A stretch of DNA of 64,000 bases from Lucinisca nassula (GCA_963580285.1 OY757026.1:83364651-83428650), one strand, 5' to 3'; counted from the first letter of the stretch, positions 1 through 11,374 are shown. The notes: generated by a model not told the origin, from the letters alone. A program made the numbers and translations.

Positions 1-594
1 TGACAGGTAAGGGATAGGAATTGGATTTTGTAATTTTATTGAGAGCCCTAAAATCGACACAGAATCGTTTTGTGCCATCTTTCTTATCTACAATGACCAC
101 TGGAAATGACCAGGGCGAGTTTGACCTTTCAATTATTTTGGCATCTAACATTTCATCAATAGCACGATCAAGTATCTTTCTGTTGTTTAATGGTGTACGA
201 TAAGGCTTTAACTTAATTGGTGGGTGGTTACCTGTATCTATTTTCATTTTTACTGCGTCTGTGTGGCTTAATTGGCAATCTGTTTCCGCAAATAAGTCTG
301 AGTTAGCCTTGAGAAGATTGATAACAGTGTTTTTATATTTATCTGGCACATCTACCTCCTTAAATATTTCTTGTACTTGGCAGGGATCCAACGACCTTGT
401 GCTCTCGTTAACCGACATAATTGCTTGTCCTGAAATTTGCTCGATTTTTGCCATTGGTCGACCTTTCTTAATTGTATATGTCTTGTTGGTATTGTTAATA
501 AGCAGTACGGGAATTATTCTGTTTACTCCCAATTTTACAACTGAATTGGCAACCATTAAAGGTAGAAGTAAAACAAAGATCAGGAATTGATACA
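1..594 (-). pseudogene. pol fragment: PR-RT linker and N-terminal reverse transcriptase
   Basis: The minus-strand frame is open from about 590 to the window edge. The first part (about 590-250) reads as the usual linker between protease and RT, including [12 protein letters not shown] and [12 protein letters not shown]. From about 250 to 1 it enters the RT fingers and palm: [10 protein letters not shown], the stretch [15 protein letters not shown], then [19 protein letters not shown] and YPLP at the edge. These are conserved RT blocks 1-2 of Ty3/gypsy elements; the catalytic YxDD box would lie outside the window. There is no start codon here because it belongs to the gag-pol polyprotein. The upstream junction near 594 is where a repeat breaks it from the protease. 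Confidence 0.88.
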
Positions 595-1280
595 ATTAAC
601 TTACTCCATCCATAAAAGACACCAAAGGGAAAGAAATACAAACATTAAGCGACCAGACCATAATGGAAACCTAAACAAAGGAAGGCCATATGGACAGTTA
701 CTTTCCCACAAAATGGCCATATGGCCATCCAAAATTAAAAGACACAAGTGATACACACAGTAAGTAACAAACAACAACATAAATAAATCGCCACAGAAGA
801 GCCGCCTTTGAACGGTCAGTGGAAGATTTCCACTGGGGGGCTTAAATCGATTTTACGTGGCCACAATCCTCGCCCTTACTACCGTCACGATTTAGACAAA
901 TAATTTGTTCAGTCCGCATGAAGGCCTCCTAACTCATCAGTGCAACATCTCCGTGAACACAGAAATCAAAGAACCACAGAGGTGAGACAACGGTGAGGAC
1001 TCGACAGCAAGAAACCACTGAAATGCTGGAGCAAAAGAAAACCAACAGTTAGACTCCGATGAGCCCGACCAGAGACAGAGCATCAGGCACCAACCAACAT
1101 TATCTCTTTAATTTTCAATAAGCCTTTACGTTGGAGCCGTCATAGAATCTGAGGCCTGACCCACCGGCGTGCAATTAAAGAGGGAAGCAAAGTTGCCAAC
1201 CGTGATTGGGTTAACTACCATGCATGCAGTCTGTCGTATAATATCCATGTTGTACCCAATCTTTTTATATCTTTTTATAT
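595..1280. repeat. Dispersed non-coding repeat (family R1, copy 1) inserted in gypsy pol
   Basis: This segment separates the protease frame (stop at 1281) from the RT linker frame, so it is an insertion. Its first 520 bp match two other places in the window, 11777-12190 and 46987-47260; shared landmarks include ATGAAGGCCTCCTAACTCAT at about 920 and GAAACCACTGAAATGCTGGA at about 1010. No coding potential or clear terminal repeats were seen. The remaining 170 bp up to 1280 is not matched elsewhere here. Confidence 0.7.
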
Positions 1281-1894
1281 TTATATTTTTAAACCTGGTT
1301 CATAGTTCAAAAATCCTACTTCAGGTGGCGAAACTTCATAAAGCTCTGACGTTGGCAAATTTGGATTATTTCTCACCTTACATTTGCAAATTACAGCTGT
1401 TTGAGGTTTAATCTTTGTTTTTGTATGTACTCGAGCTACAGACGAAATGCACATGTCGTCTTGCAGCTGAATATATGTTTGATTTACTCGAATGCACCCT
1501 AGATCAAAATACATTCTAACACCATGCTTTTCAAGCCAATCACGACCTAATATCAAGTTCCTATTCATGTTTGGAACGATGAAAAAGACATGGCTCATTT
1601 TTAAACCTCCTATTTCAAAAAAAACCTCAGCGCATCCATCCAGATTCAATGGTTCGCCATTAACAGTCTGCAAAGATGCATGTTTTCTGAACAACTGTGG
1701 CTTATCTTTCAAAGAATCATAGACACGTCGATGCATTAATGAACATTCGGCACCTGTATCAAGCAGAGCTCGAAATTTCTGCTTACGGATCTTATTTTGA
1801 CATGAATTTTGATTTCCTGAAAATGCAATTGTATAAATAGGTTTTCTTGTTTTACTTCTCCTTTTATCGGCTTCATTATAAAAGGAGGATTTTA
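1281..1894 (-). pseudogene. pol: retroviral-type aspartic protease domain
   Basis: The frame is open from the gag stop (1894) to 1281 on the minus strand and is entered by a -1 shift from gag. The active site reads LLDTGAECS (codons around 1743-1770); further on is ILGRDWLEKHG, the conserved second half of the protease fold. An aspartic protease of this kind cleaves the gag-pol polyprotein inside the particle. The frame ends at a TAA where the inserted repeat begins, so protease and RT are now disconnected. A methionine at 1736 lies downstream of the active site and is not a real start. Confidence 0.85.
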
Positions 1895-1901
1895 GTTTCC
1901 C
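1858..1901 (-). promoter_or_regulatory. Predicted -1 ribosomal frameshift signal between gag and pol
   Basis: On the minus strand the heptamer G GGA AAC (1901-1895, in gag phase) lies directly before the gag TAA stop (1894-1892). After a 7-nt spacer there is a perfect 10-bp stem, CTCCTTTTAT (1887-1878) pairing with ATAAAAGGAG (1867-1858), around a 10-nt loop. A -1 slip gives GGG AAA CTA and continues in the open protease frame. GGGAAAC is a known slippery sequence of retroviral gag-pro junctions. No third strand for a pseudoknot was found close by. Confidence 0.8.
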
Positions 1902-2808
1902 GTATTTCCAGAAGCAGCCTGCCCTGGATAACTGCCAGTTGACCTAGCTCTATTTCTTGCCCTACATTCATTGGCAAAGTGCCCTATCTTTTGGCAATAC
2001 CAACAGACAACATCTCGTTGCGGCCTTGGCCTGCCTGAATTTCTTGTGTTACTCACTGCACTTATATTGGCACGATTCCCACGTGACCTACAATCTTTGG
2101 CTTTATGCCCCGATTTATCGCATCGATAACAACGAAATGACGCACGTGCTTGCCCTACTTCCATTGGCTCAATGCCACGATCAGATGGAAAGTGCTGCGC
2201 TGATCCTCCTGACCTTAAATCAAATCGCCTACGCAGATTTTGCTCTGCATTGGCAGTATTGATAGCGGCCTGTAATGTGGCAGGGTTTTCTCGCATCACT
2301 TTCATCTTCATATAATCATGCAACAAGCCATCGATAAAAAACCTATCAATTGTTCATCTGCAGCCCCTACATTATCAAAAGCATCTTCACTTAGGGCCAT
2401 TAAGCGTTCAGCGTACACCTGAATGGTTTCACCTGGTTTTTGTTTGACTTTTCTGAGCAGGGACAAAGCATACTGATGATCTGTGACCTCTGCAAACCGC
2501 GAGGTCAGCTCAGCCTTGATACCAGCCCAATCCTGATTTGGATTAGCTGCCAAATGTCTATTTAAAAAATCACTGACAGGGCCTTTGCTTGCTTGATAAG
2601 CTATCATGCGAATATGATCTCCAGCTACTCTGGTTAATACAGCATACTTTTCAATGCTTTTGCACCAATCCTTAAATTCTTTTGGGTTACCATCAAATGG
2701 TTTAATTATTTTTGCAACCCCGTGTGCTGAAACATTTGTGGCAATGCCAGCCATCTGGTCACCAACATTTCTGATGGCGCCAACAAAAGCTTGCTGTTGC
2801 TGATCCAT
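1892..2808 (-). pseudogene. gag: capsid and nucleocapsid, frameshifted
   Basis: Gag starts at the ATG at 2808 with a glutamine-rich N-terminus. The capsid part includes FDGNPKEFKDWCKSIEKYA and the tail motif KQKPGETIQVYAERLMALSE, typical of Ty3/gypsy capsids. Two CCHC zinc knuckles follow, CYRCDKSGHKAKDC and CWYCQKIGHFANEC, which bind the element RNA. The reading frame breaks in a T/A homopolymer near 2331-2337: the upstream frame ends at 2308 and the downstream frame overlaps it from 2326. The break is a single-base length change, either a real inactivating indel or an assembly error. Gag ends at a TAA immediately after a slippery heptamer. Confidence 0.88.
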
Positions 2809-3011
2809 AATTATTAAATTGTCAACCAGAAAAATACAGTAAAAGACTTACCAAAGGTACTCCTAGCGAGGGCTGTCACAATCACTGACGAAATAACATG
2901 AAAAAGTCTTGTCACCAAATTGTCATTGTCACATTGTCACCAAAAACTGTCACAAAATTGTCACGACGGCCGCGACATCACCAGTAGTTCAAATCCATGG
3001 TCACGGTTCAC

Positions 3012-3830
3012 CAAAAGTTAGTCCTATGTGACACGAAGCCACATAGGGGTAAATATAAAATGACAAGTTCACATTATAATTCTTTAATTTAAAACCCAGG
3101 TTCCTAACTTTACTTCATTCTAGTTGTTTCTATTCTCTCAAACCCTTCTCTGTTGATACCTCGCGCACTGATGCTTTATACTCACATTCACGTCACAGTC
3201 TGGCATATATTAACATATTAACCCACTCATACAGCATGTACATTTCCTATCATTCGTAACATACATGCTTCTATTAGTACATACGAACTCATGCACTCTT
3301 AACTTTCATACTGTACTTCCACACATTCTCCCCAATAGTATTACACCCAGCGCTTGTCACAATAATACTCAAAGTTCATGTTTCCTTACTGAGCACTACA
3401 GAAATCAATTAATGCTCACTACTACTGAGCATAATACTCATCAAATTTGTGCTCACTACATTATCACAAGTAAGAGGCAATTGAACAGACCACGCCTTTG
3501 CGCTACCTGGTCAGCCGCCAATTACAGGAAACATAACAATCTCTATTTCATATCCTTCTCCGCGACACGGCTCACAAATATAGCTATTCACAAATTCATT
3601 ACATTAATAACAGATAGAAACTACAACAGAAGATTTTCATCTATATACGACAACATTTGTTAGTGTCTCATAAGGGCCAACACTGTTTGCCGTAAATTCT
3701 CTCTGTATTTGGTAGGCACCCCGTCACAACCGTCCTCGCGACGCCGATGACGCAGCTGACGTCATCCCCGCCGCTCAGGCCGTTATGACGTGTGGCGACC
3801 AAATACTCCCACTTATCATAATCACATTCT
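3012..3830 (-). promoter_or_regulatory. Probable 5' LTR and leader of the gypsy element
   Basis: Read on the minus strand this region lies just upstream of gag. It holds a TATA box (TATAAAG, 3180-3174), a CRE-type palindrome TGACGTCA at 3757-3764 in a CpG-rich patch, and AT-rich sequence that could carry a polyadenylation signal near 3090. A primer-binding-site candidate starting TGGTGAACC lies at about 3010-2993. A dyad around 3023-3043 (CCTATGTG...CACATAGG) marks the likely U5 end. The exact LTR ends cannot be set because the second LTR is outside the window. Confidence 0.5.
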
Positions 3831-4198
3831 TTATATGTACATACATGCCCAAACTGAGTTATCAGACAAAAACGGCATCATTACAAAATGAACTTATAAT
3901 TCTTCTTGAACAAAATTATTTCTACTGAAAGTGAACACGCTTGTAAAATAAAATTCATTACGGTTCATCATCACGGATAACCCGACAGGCTCTTGTAAGA
4001 GTTTGCCCTGATGATGAAGATATGGTTAAACCCGTCTTAAGTTTACGACCCCTTTACACCTAATATCATATTGGGACGGAACCACGGTTTTCTAACCACA
4101 GCTAGTCAAAAGTCATGGGTCAAACAAGTGACCCGGCGTTTATTAATTACTTCCTACAAAAGGGGTCTAAAAGCCTAAATGAATGTAGAATGAGCGGG
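3831..4198. other. No gene or named repeat seen
   Basis: AT-rich sequence with short imperfect dyads (for example around 3968-4012). I see no coding frame, motif or match to another part of the window. Confidence 0.5.
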
Positions 4199-4345
4199 TG
4201 TCCAAACTTTACGTCTCACCAACATCTAGGGTCAGCATGAGACAGGACCTCACTTAGAAAGACTCATTCCACTACTGGAGAAGCCTGGGATCGATCCTGC
4301 GACGTCTAGCTGGCAAAGCTAGTAGCCTAATCACTACAGGCTTCA
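4199..4345 (-). repeat. tRNA-derived SINE (family SINE-A), minus strand
   Basis: The reverse complement gives a tRNA-like head with a degenerate B box near GGATCGATCCC (about 4288-4298), then the family body (agtctt, aggtc, and the tail TTGGTGAGACGTAAA around 4210). It matches the plus-strand copies at 56346 and 58442 and fragments at 36124 and 36540. Confidence 0.75.
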
Positions 4346-4455
4346 ACAGTGAATTCAGAATAGCCTTCAGAAAGTTGGGGTATACTACAAGTAAACCCCT
4401 CCAAAACCTACAAGCGTGTTCATACAAAAATAATACTAAACATAGATTTAACATA

Positions 4456-5051
4456 CCTTTCAATATACTTTCTATTTCCCGACACAATTTTGTAGGTACA
4501 CGTTTCAACTTGACCTGCTGCTAAAGTGTTCGTTTTTCTCAGGGTTTATATATCTATGAATACTACCAGAAAATCATGCCTACTCATATTACCTTGCTTA
4601 AATCGTGACGAGGTGGAGATACCGGCCACAAATGAAGCCAGATAGCAAAACTCGAGTAGATAATGGATTTGCGTTCAAATAGTGTATTTCCCATAGGAAA
4701 AGTTGATGAAACGACCCTATAAATCAATGCCATGACTCCTGTCAAAACGAACACCCACACAACACGTGACGGGAATGAAAATCATATATGGCACAATTTG
4801 GCGGTTGGCGATTTTTAGGCAAATTTTATAGAACTCAGCCTTATAGCGGCCCCCTGTATTGTAAAAACAGATCTCCATAAACCACTCATGCATACATCGT
4901 ATGATATGTGCATGACTTGTTCATGGAGCAGAACAGTTTGCGTACCATATTTCACCTAAAATATTTCACTCGCACCGCCCTACCATATATCTACTAAAAT
5001 AATTTAGATGTGCATAAGCACCAGAGAGGTTTCCTATTCCATCTCGTAACA
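4456..5051 (-). repeat. Old LTR fragment related to the 37.5-kb retrotransposon, inverted
   Basis: The reverse complement of 5051-4456 aligns with the first roughly 595 bp of the LTR at 37552, beginning TGTTACGAGATGG and including the TATA-box area (TATATAAA, about 4550). Divergence is obvious, unlike the nearly identical LTR pair at 37.5 and 43.2 kb, so this is an older insertion of the same or a sister family. The R-U5 end is missing; the left end is truncated next to a SINE. Confidence 0.85.
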
Positions 5052-6100
5052 TTGACCTTGTCATCACGGTAGCCCCTTCAGTTTTAATCGGATCTTTCTG
5101 AATCTTATATGTAAGATGGCTAATGATAAAACCTCGGATGAGTTCGAAAACCAGCCAAGTCGGCCCATTTATCGTAGAGTAACGTCTCTTTGATTGCTGA
5201 AAATGTCGATTTTTGACCTTGTCATCACGGTAGCCCTTTCAGTTTTGATCGGATCTTTCCTAAATTTATATGTAAGGTGGCTGGGGATAAAACCTCGGAT
5301 GAGTTCCAATACCGGCCAAGTCTGCCCATTTATCATAGTTACCTCCCTTAGATTGCTGAAAATGCTGATTCTTTACTATGTCATCAACGTAGCCCCTTCA
5401 GTTTTGATCGGATCTTTCTGAAACTTATTGGTATGGTGGCTGGGGATAAAATCTTGGATGACTTCAAAAACCCCCCGAGTCGGCCCATTTATCATAGAGT
5501 TATGTCCCTTTGATTGCTGAAAATGTCAATTTTTGACCTTGTCATCACCGTAGCCCCTTAAGTTTTGATCGGATCTTTCTGAAAATATGTGTAAGGTTGC
5601 TGTGGATTAAACCTCGGATGAGTTCGAAAACCAGCCAAGTTGGCCCATTTTTCATAGAGTAACATCCCTTTGATTGCTGAAAATGCCAAATTATGACCTT
5701 GTAATCACCGTAGCCCCTTCAGTTTTGATCGGATCTTTCTGAAACTTACATGTAAGGTGGCTGGGAATAAAACCTCAGATGAGTTCGAATACCGGCCAAG
5801 TCTGCACATTTATCATAGAGTGACGTGCCTTTGATTGCTGAAAATGCCTATTTTCGACCTTGTCATCACTGCTGTCCCTTTAGTTTTTAACGGATCTTCA
5901 TGAAACTTACAAACAAGGAAGTCAGGCAGAAAGCTTGGAGGAGTTTGAAAACTCTTGTTTTTGATTTGTCATCACCATAGCCACTTCAGGTTAGATCGGA
6001 TCTTCTTAGCAAGTCAGGAATAAAAGCTTGAATGAGTTTAAAAACCGGTGATGTCAGCCAGTTTATCATAGAGTTACATTCTACTTGATTTGCAGAAAAT
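5052..6100. repeat. Tandem repeat, about 160-bp unit, 6-7 diverged copies
   Basis: Each unit starts near GACCTTGTCATCACGGTAGC and recurs at about 5053, 5216, 5375, 5536, 5696 and 5858, with a weaker copy near 5970. Units share CAGTTTTGATCGGATCTTTC and TGATTGCTGAAAATG. Short ORFs here merely follow the repeat period. Confidence 0.85.
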
Positions 6101-6865
6101 GCTTAACCTGTCATCACCATGTACTCCCATAAAGCCTTCAGTAAAGGTTGGCACTTCCTTAAACTTTGAACCTGTTAGCTTAGGTGAGCGATACAGGACC
6201 AAGCTAGCTTGGTCCTCTTGTTCACATATTTATGCTCAAGGACAGGTAACTCCAAAGCTGTTTGTCCCGTGCAGCCCAAATTCGAACTCGACGTAGACTG
6301 TAAGCCCCTCCTGGTTATCTGCAAGTTTGATGAAGATCGGATCAGAAATGGCTGAGAAAAAGGGGATACGTCTTTTTCCCCATTATAAGTATATGGGAAA
6401 ATTGTTCACGCTCAAGGGGATGTAACTGGAAAACCGCTGGTCAGATTCAAACCAAATTCGAACTCGTCCGAGATTTTATGCTTGTCCTCGTTTTTGAAAA
6501 GTTACAAAAAGATGAGGTCATAAACGGCTGAGAAAACCTGGAGGCATCATTTTTTTCACTTATATTTATGCTCAAGGGCCGGTAACTCCAAAGCTGTGTG
6601 TCCCGTGCAGCTCAAATTCGAACTCGACGTAGACTGTAAGCCCCTACAGGTTATCTGCAAGTTTGATGAAGATCGGATCAAAAATGGCCAAGAAAAAGTG
6701 GAGACGTCGTTCTCCCCATTATAAGTCCATGGAACCTTTCTGTTTCCATGCCAACCAGAATTCCAGTCTGATCAGCCCAAAAACCTTATGGAGCCTTTCC
6801 CCCTACCTGATGATGCTTCTCGTGAAATTTGATCAAGATTGGCCTTGTGGTAGTAGAGATATACT
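6101..6865. repeat. Tandem repeat, about 340-bp unit, two copies
   Basis: The block at 6234-6360 (GGTAACTCCAAAGCTG ... GATGAAGATCGGATCA) recurs at 6572-6700 with a few changes, a period near 338 bp. It continues the style of the preceding array (the shared GATCGGATC core), so both may belong to one composite element. Confidence 0.75.
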
Positions 6866-9800
6866 TATTATGCCCCCAACTTTGAAAAAGTTGGAGGGGT
6901 ATATTGCTTCTGGTTCGTTCGTCCGTTTGTCCGTTCGTCTGTTCGTCCGTCCGTTACGCTTTTGATGCATAGCATAACTATAGAACCGTGTATGCTAGGG
7001 CTTTGAAATTTGATATATGGATTCCTCATGGAATATTAGCTGATGCATATGTTTTTTCTCGTCCGGATTATGCCCCCTTCAAGAGTTATTGCCCTTTGAA
7101 TTTTTTTTTTAATAAAATCTTGTCAGCAAGATATCTCAAAAACTATTGGAGCTAGAGCCTTGAAAGTTGGTGAATATACTGGTGGTGATGAGTAGATGAA
7201 CTGATTAACTTTTGACAAATTTCTGAAAAATACTTCGTGAGTTATGGCCCTTTGTCATTTTGGTAATTTGTGCCCATTGTAATGTATGCTAAAAGTGATG
7301 CATAGCATAACTTTTGAACCGTGTATGCTAGGGTTTTGAAAGTTCATATATTGATTCCTCATGGAAAATTAGCTGACGCGTATTTTTTTTCTCGTCCGGA
7401 TTATGCCCCTTTTAAGAGGTATTGCCCTTTGAAATTTTTCTAATAAAATCTTGTCAGCAAGATATCTCAAAAACTATTGGAGCTAGAGCCTTGAAAATTG
7501 GTGAATATATTGGTGGTGATGAGTATATGAACTGATTAACTTTTGACAAAATTCTGAAAAAACCTTTGTGAGTTATGGCCCTTTGTCATTTTGGTAATTT
7601 GTGCCCATTGTAATGTATGCTAAAAGTGATGCATAGCATAACTTTAGAACCGTGTATGCTAGGGTTTTGAAATTTCATATATTGATTCCTCATGGAAAAT
7701 TAGCTGACGCGTATTTTTTTTCTCTTCCGGATTATGCCCCCTTCAAGAGTTATTGCCCTTTGAAATTTTTCTATTAAAATCTTGTCAGCAAGATATCTCA
7801 AAAAGTATTGGAGCTAGAGCCTTGAAAATTGTTGAATATATTGGTGGTGATGAGTAGATGAACTGATTAACTTTTGACAAAATTCTGAAAAATACTTTTT
7901 GAGTTATGACCCTTTGTCATTTTGGTAATTTGTGCCCATTGTAATGTATGCTAAAAGTGATGCATAGCACAACTTTAGAACCGTGTATGCTAGGGTTTTG
8001 AAATTTCATATATGGATTCCTCATGGAAAATTAGCTGACGCATATTTTTTTTTCTCGTCCGGATTATGCCCCTTTCAAGAGTTATTGCCCTTTGAAATTT
8101 TTTTAATAAAATCTTGTCAGCAAATTATCTCAAACACTAGTGGAGCTAGAGCCTTGAAAGTTGTTGAGTATATTGGTGGTGATGAGTATATGAACTGATT
8201 AACTTTTGACAAAATTCCGAAAAATACCTTGTGAGTTATGGCCCTTTGTCATTATGGTAATTTGTGCCCATTGTAATGAATGCTAAAAGTGATGCATAGC
8301 ATAACTTTAGAACTGTGTATGCTATCATTGCTATGGTTTTGAAATGTCATATGTGCATTCCTAATGGAAAATAAGCTGACGCGAATTTTTTTTCTCATCC
8401 GGATTATGCCCCTTTCAAGAGTTATTGCCCTTCGTAATTTTTTTTAATTAACCCCTCGCACAACATAGTTGTGGGGGGGGGATATAGCATTTGTCCCGTA
8501 CGTACTTTTGTCATCGCTCTAGCACCTACATTTCTTGACCGATTTTAATATTACTTCACACAAATGTTCCCTATAAAACAATCTCGAGTCAGTTTGACTT
8601 TCAAGGTCATGACCTCAAGGTCAAGGTCACTGTGGCTATTTTTTAGAAAAACTTTGTCATCGCTCTAGCGCCTACATTTCTTCACCAATTTCAATATAAC
8701 TCCACACAAATGTTCCTTATAAAAAATTCTCGAGCGAGTATGACTTTCAAGGTCATGACCTCAAGGTCAAGGTCACTGTGGCTATTTTTTAGAAAAACTT
8801 TGTCATCACTCTAGCGCCTACATTTCTTCACTGATTTCCATATAACTTCACACAAATGTTTCTCATGACAATATCTCGAGCGAGTTTGACTTTCAAGGTC
8901 ATGACCTCAAGGTCAAGGTCACTGTGGCTATTTTTAGAAAAACTTTGTCATCGCTCTAGCGCCTACATTTCTTCACTGATTTCAATATAACTTCACACAA
9001 ATGTTTCTTATGACAATATCTCCGCGAGTTCGACTTTCAAGGTCATGACCTCAAGGTCAAGGTCACTGTAGCTATTTTTAGAAAAATTTTGTCATCGCTC
9101 TAGCGCCTACATTTCTTCACCGATTTCAATATAACTTCACAAAAATGTTCCTTATGACAATATCTCTAGCTGGTTCCACTTTCAAGGTCAAGGTCACTGT
9201 GGCTATTTTTAGAAAAACTTTGTCATCGCTCTAGCGCTTACATTTCTTCGCCGATTTCAATATAACTTCACACAAATGTTCCTTATGACAATATCTCAAG
9301 CCATTTCGACTTTCAAGGTCAAGGCCACAATGGCTTTTTTTAGAAAAACTTTGTCATCGCTCAAGCGCCTACATTTCTTCACCGATTTTAATATAACTTC
9401 ACACAAATGATCCTTATGACAATACCTCGAAAGAGTTCGACTTTCAAGGTCAAGGTCACTGTGGCTATTTTTAGAAAAACTTTGTCATTGCTCTAGCGCT
9501 TACATTTTTTCACCAATTTCAAAATCTTTTTACACAAATGTTCCTTATGACAATATCTGTAGCGAGATCCACTTTCAAGGTCAAGGTCACTGTGGCTATT
9601 TTTAGAAAAACTTTGTCATGGCTCTAGCGCTTACATTTCTTCACCAATTTCAATATAACTTCACACAAATGTTCCTTATGGCAACATCTTGAGCGATTTC
9701 GACTTTCAAGGTCAAGGTCACTGTGGCTATTTTTAGAAAAACTTTGTCATCGCCCTAGCGACTACATTTCTTCACTGATTTCAATATAACTTCACACAAA

Positions 9801-11120
9801 TGTTCTTTATGACAATACCTCGAGTGAGTTTGACTTTCAAGGTCAAGGTCACTGTGGCTATTTTTAGAAAAACTTTGTCATTGCTCTAGCGCTTACATTT
9901 CTTCACCGATTTCAGTATAACTTCACACAAATGTTCCTTATGACAATATCTCGAGCTGTTTTGACTTTCAAGGTCAAGGTCACTGTGGCTATCTTTAGAA
10001 AAACTTTGTCATCGCTCTAGTGCCTACATTTATTGATGGATGTTAATAGAAATTCACACAAATGTTTCTTATGGTAATATCTCGAGTTGCTTTGACTTTC
10101 AAGGTCATGACCTCAAGGTCAAGGTCACTGTCGCTATTTTTAGACAAACTTTGTCATTGCTTTACCGCCTACATTTATGATTTTAATCTAACTTCACACA
10201 AAAGATGCTTATGATAATATCTTGAGCAAGATCTACTTCACGGCCATGGCCTCAAGTCAAGGTCCCTATGACTATTTTAAGAGAAATATTGTCATCACTC
10301 TAGAACCTACATTTATGGATGGATTTTTAAACAAACTTTACACAAATGTTGCATATGATAATATCTCAAGCAAGTTGGACTTTTGCCATTTCAGTGTTTT
10401 CCACACACTAATTGTCTTGTGCGAGGGGATTTGTATCGCATGCGATGCCTTGTTTTTTTTTTAAATAAAATCTTGTCAGCAAGTCCATATCTTGAGAACT
10501 ATTAGAGCTTCATTAATCATGCTTGGTACAAACTTGCATCCAGGCATTGCAACTTCAACGCAAGCATCCATATCTGACCTTGAACTATATTTCATGGTTC
10601 ACTGACTTCGTGAATTATTGCGACCACCCTGACTTTCACTCTAATGAAAGAGTCCATTTCTCGAAAACTATTAAACCCTTTTAAATTATAATTGGCACAA
10701 ACTTGCATCTATGAATTGCAACTGCAACGCAAGCATCCATATTTGACTTTGATCCATATTTCATGGTTCACCGACTTTGTGAATTATTGCGACCACCATG
10801 ACTTTCACCCTAATGTAAATGTCCATTTCTCAAGATCTATTAGAGCTTCAATAATTGTTTTTGGTACAAGCTTGCATTTAGGAATTGAAACTTCAATGCA
10901 AGTATCCATTTCTGACCTTGACCTACATTTTATGGTTCACTGACTTTGTAAAATAGTGTGACAACCCTAACTTTCACCCTGATGTAAGAGTCTGTTTTTA
11001 AGAGTTTCATTGATGATACTTGGTACATGCTTGCAACTAGGAATGAAATTTTTATGTAGGCATCAACGTTTGACCTTGACCTAGATTTCATGGTTTGGTG
11101 ACTTTGCGCCTCCACAGGCG
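6866..11120 (+). mobile_element. Hairpin-headed array element (330-bp units), split by a nested insertion
   Basis: The head is ATGCCCCCAACTTTG folding against AAAGTTGGAGGGG (6870-6900), then a short TCCG/TTCG-rich stretch (6917-6957), then about five units of roughly 330 bp (6963, 7289, 7628, 7960, 8291) sharing GATGCATAGCATAAC and TTGTCAGCAAGATATCTC. At 8447 the unit stops inside a T-run after GTTATTGCCCTTCG, and the missing continuation (TAAATAAAATCTTGTCAGCAAG) appears at 10452. The 8450-10433 block is therefore an insertion. From 10452 to about 11120 the element continues as units of about 175-180 bp. Confidence 0.8.
8450..10433 (+). mobile_element. Nested hairpin-headed array element with AGGTCA-rich 130-bp units
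   Basis: The ends are an inverted repeat, AACCCCTCGCAC at 8450 against GTGCGAGGGGATT at 10419-10431. After the left end comes a hairpin (CAACATAGTTG) and ATATAGC, then about 14 tandem units of roughly 130-147 bp with the core TTGTCATCGCTCTAGCGCC and the block TCAAGGTCAAGGTCAC. The early units (8605-9065) additionally carry AAGGTCATGACCTCAAGG. It interrupts the 330-bp array at a T-run, so it is the younger insertion. No protein is encoded. Confidence 0.8.
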
Positions 11121-11340
11121 CGACATAGCCTTCGGCAGAATTCTTTTTGTATGTTTTTGAGTCTTTAACAATATTTGTTGAATATTTTGCCATCTAGGGA
11201 CAAGCAAAGGTTGGGGCTATTGTGTTTTACAAACACCATTTCTAGTTTAAAATTGTTTTCGGACGCACGCACGACGGACAAAATGTGATCACAAAAGCTC
11301 ACCTTGTCATTACGTGACAGGTGAGCTAAAACAGCAGAAA
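11121..11340 (-). repeat. Hairpin head of another array element, minus orientation
   Basis: AGCTCACC...GGTGAGCT forms a stem at 11296-11328, followed on the minus strand by TTTTGTGATC and a CGTCGTGCGTGCG stretch (11262-11276). This is the same head design as at 13464 and 26166, in opposite orientation. It may be the far terminus of the 6866 composite. Confidence 0.6.
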
Positions 11341-11374
11341 AGATTAAACACAAGAGGCAGAAAAAGAAAAGCAT

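Larger units (their letters stand above)
1..3830 (-). mobile_element. Ty3/gypsy LTR retrotransposon, partial, running off the left edge
   Basis: Read on the minus strand this block gives, in order, a promoter-like or LTR-like region (about 3830-3012), a gag with two CCHC knuckles (2808-1892), an aspartic protease (1890-1281) and the start of a reverse transcriptase (590-1). This is the standard Ty3/gypsy order gag-PR-RT, so the rest of RT, RNase H, integrase and the 3' LTR would lie left of the window. The copy is damaged: gag has a frameshift near 2331-2337 and about 690 bp of unrelated repeat sits between protease and RT. The family is clear from the motifs; the clade is not. Confidence 0.9.

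Noticed and set aside
3265..3663. 132-codon ORF next to the gypsy leader
   Set aside because: It lies antisense in the presumed LTR region and its composition (H, N, T, C rich) shows no domain.
5052..10450. CRISPR-like regular repeats
   Set aside because: Units are 130-340 bp of diverged sequence without the short repeat plus unique spacer pattern, and the genome is eukaryotic.
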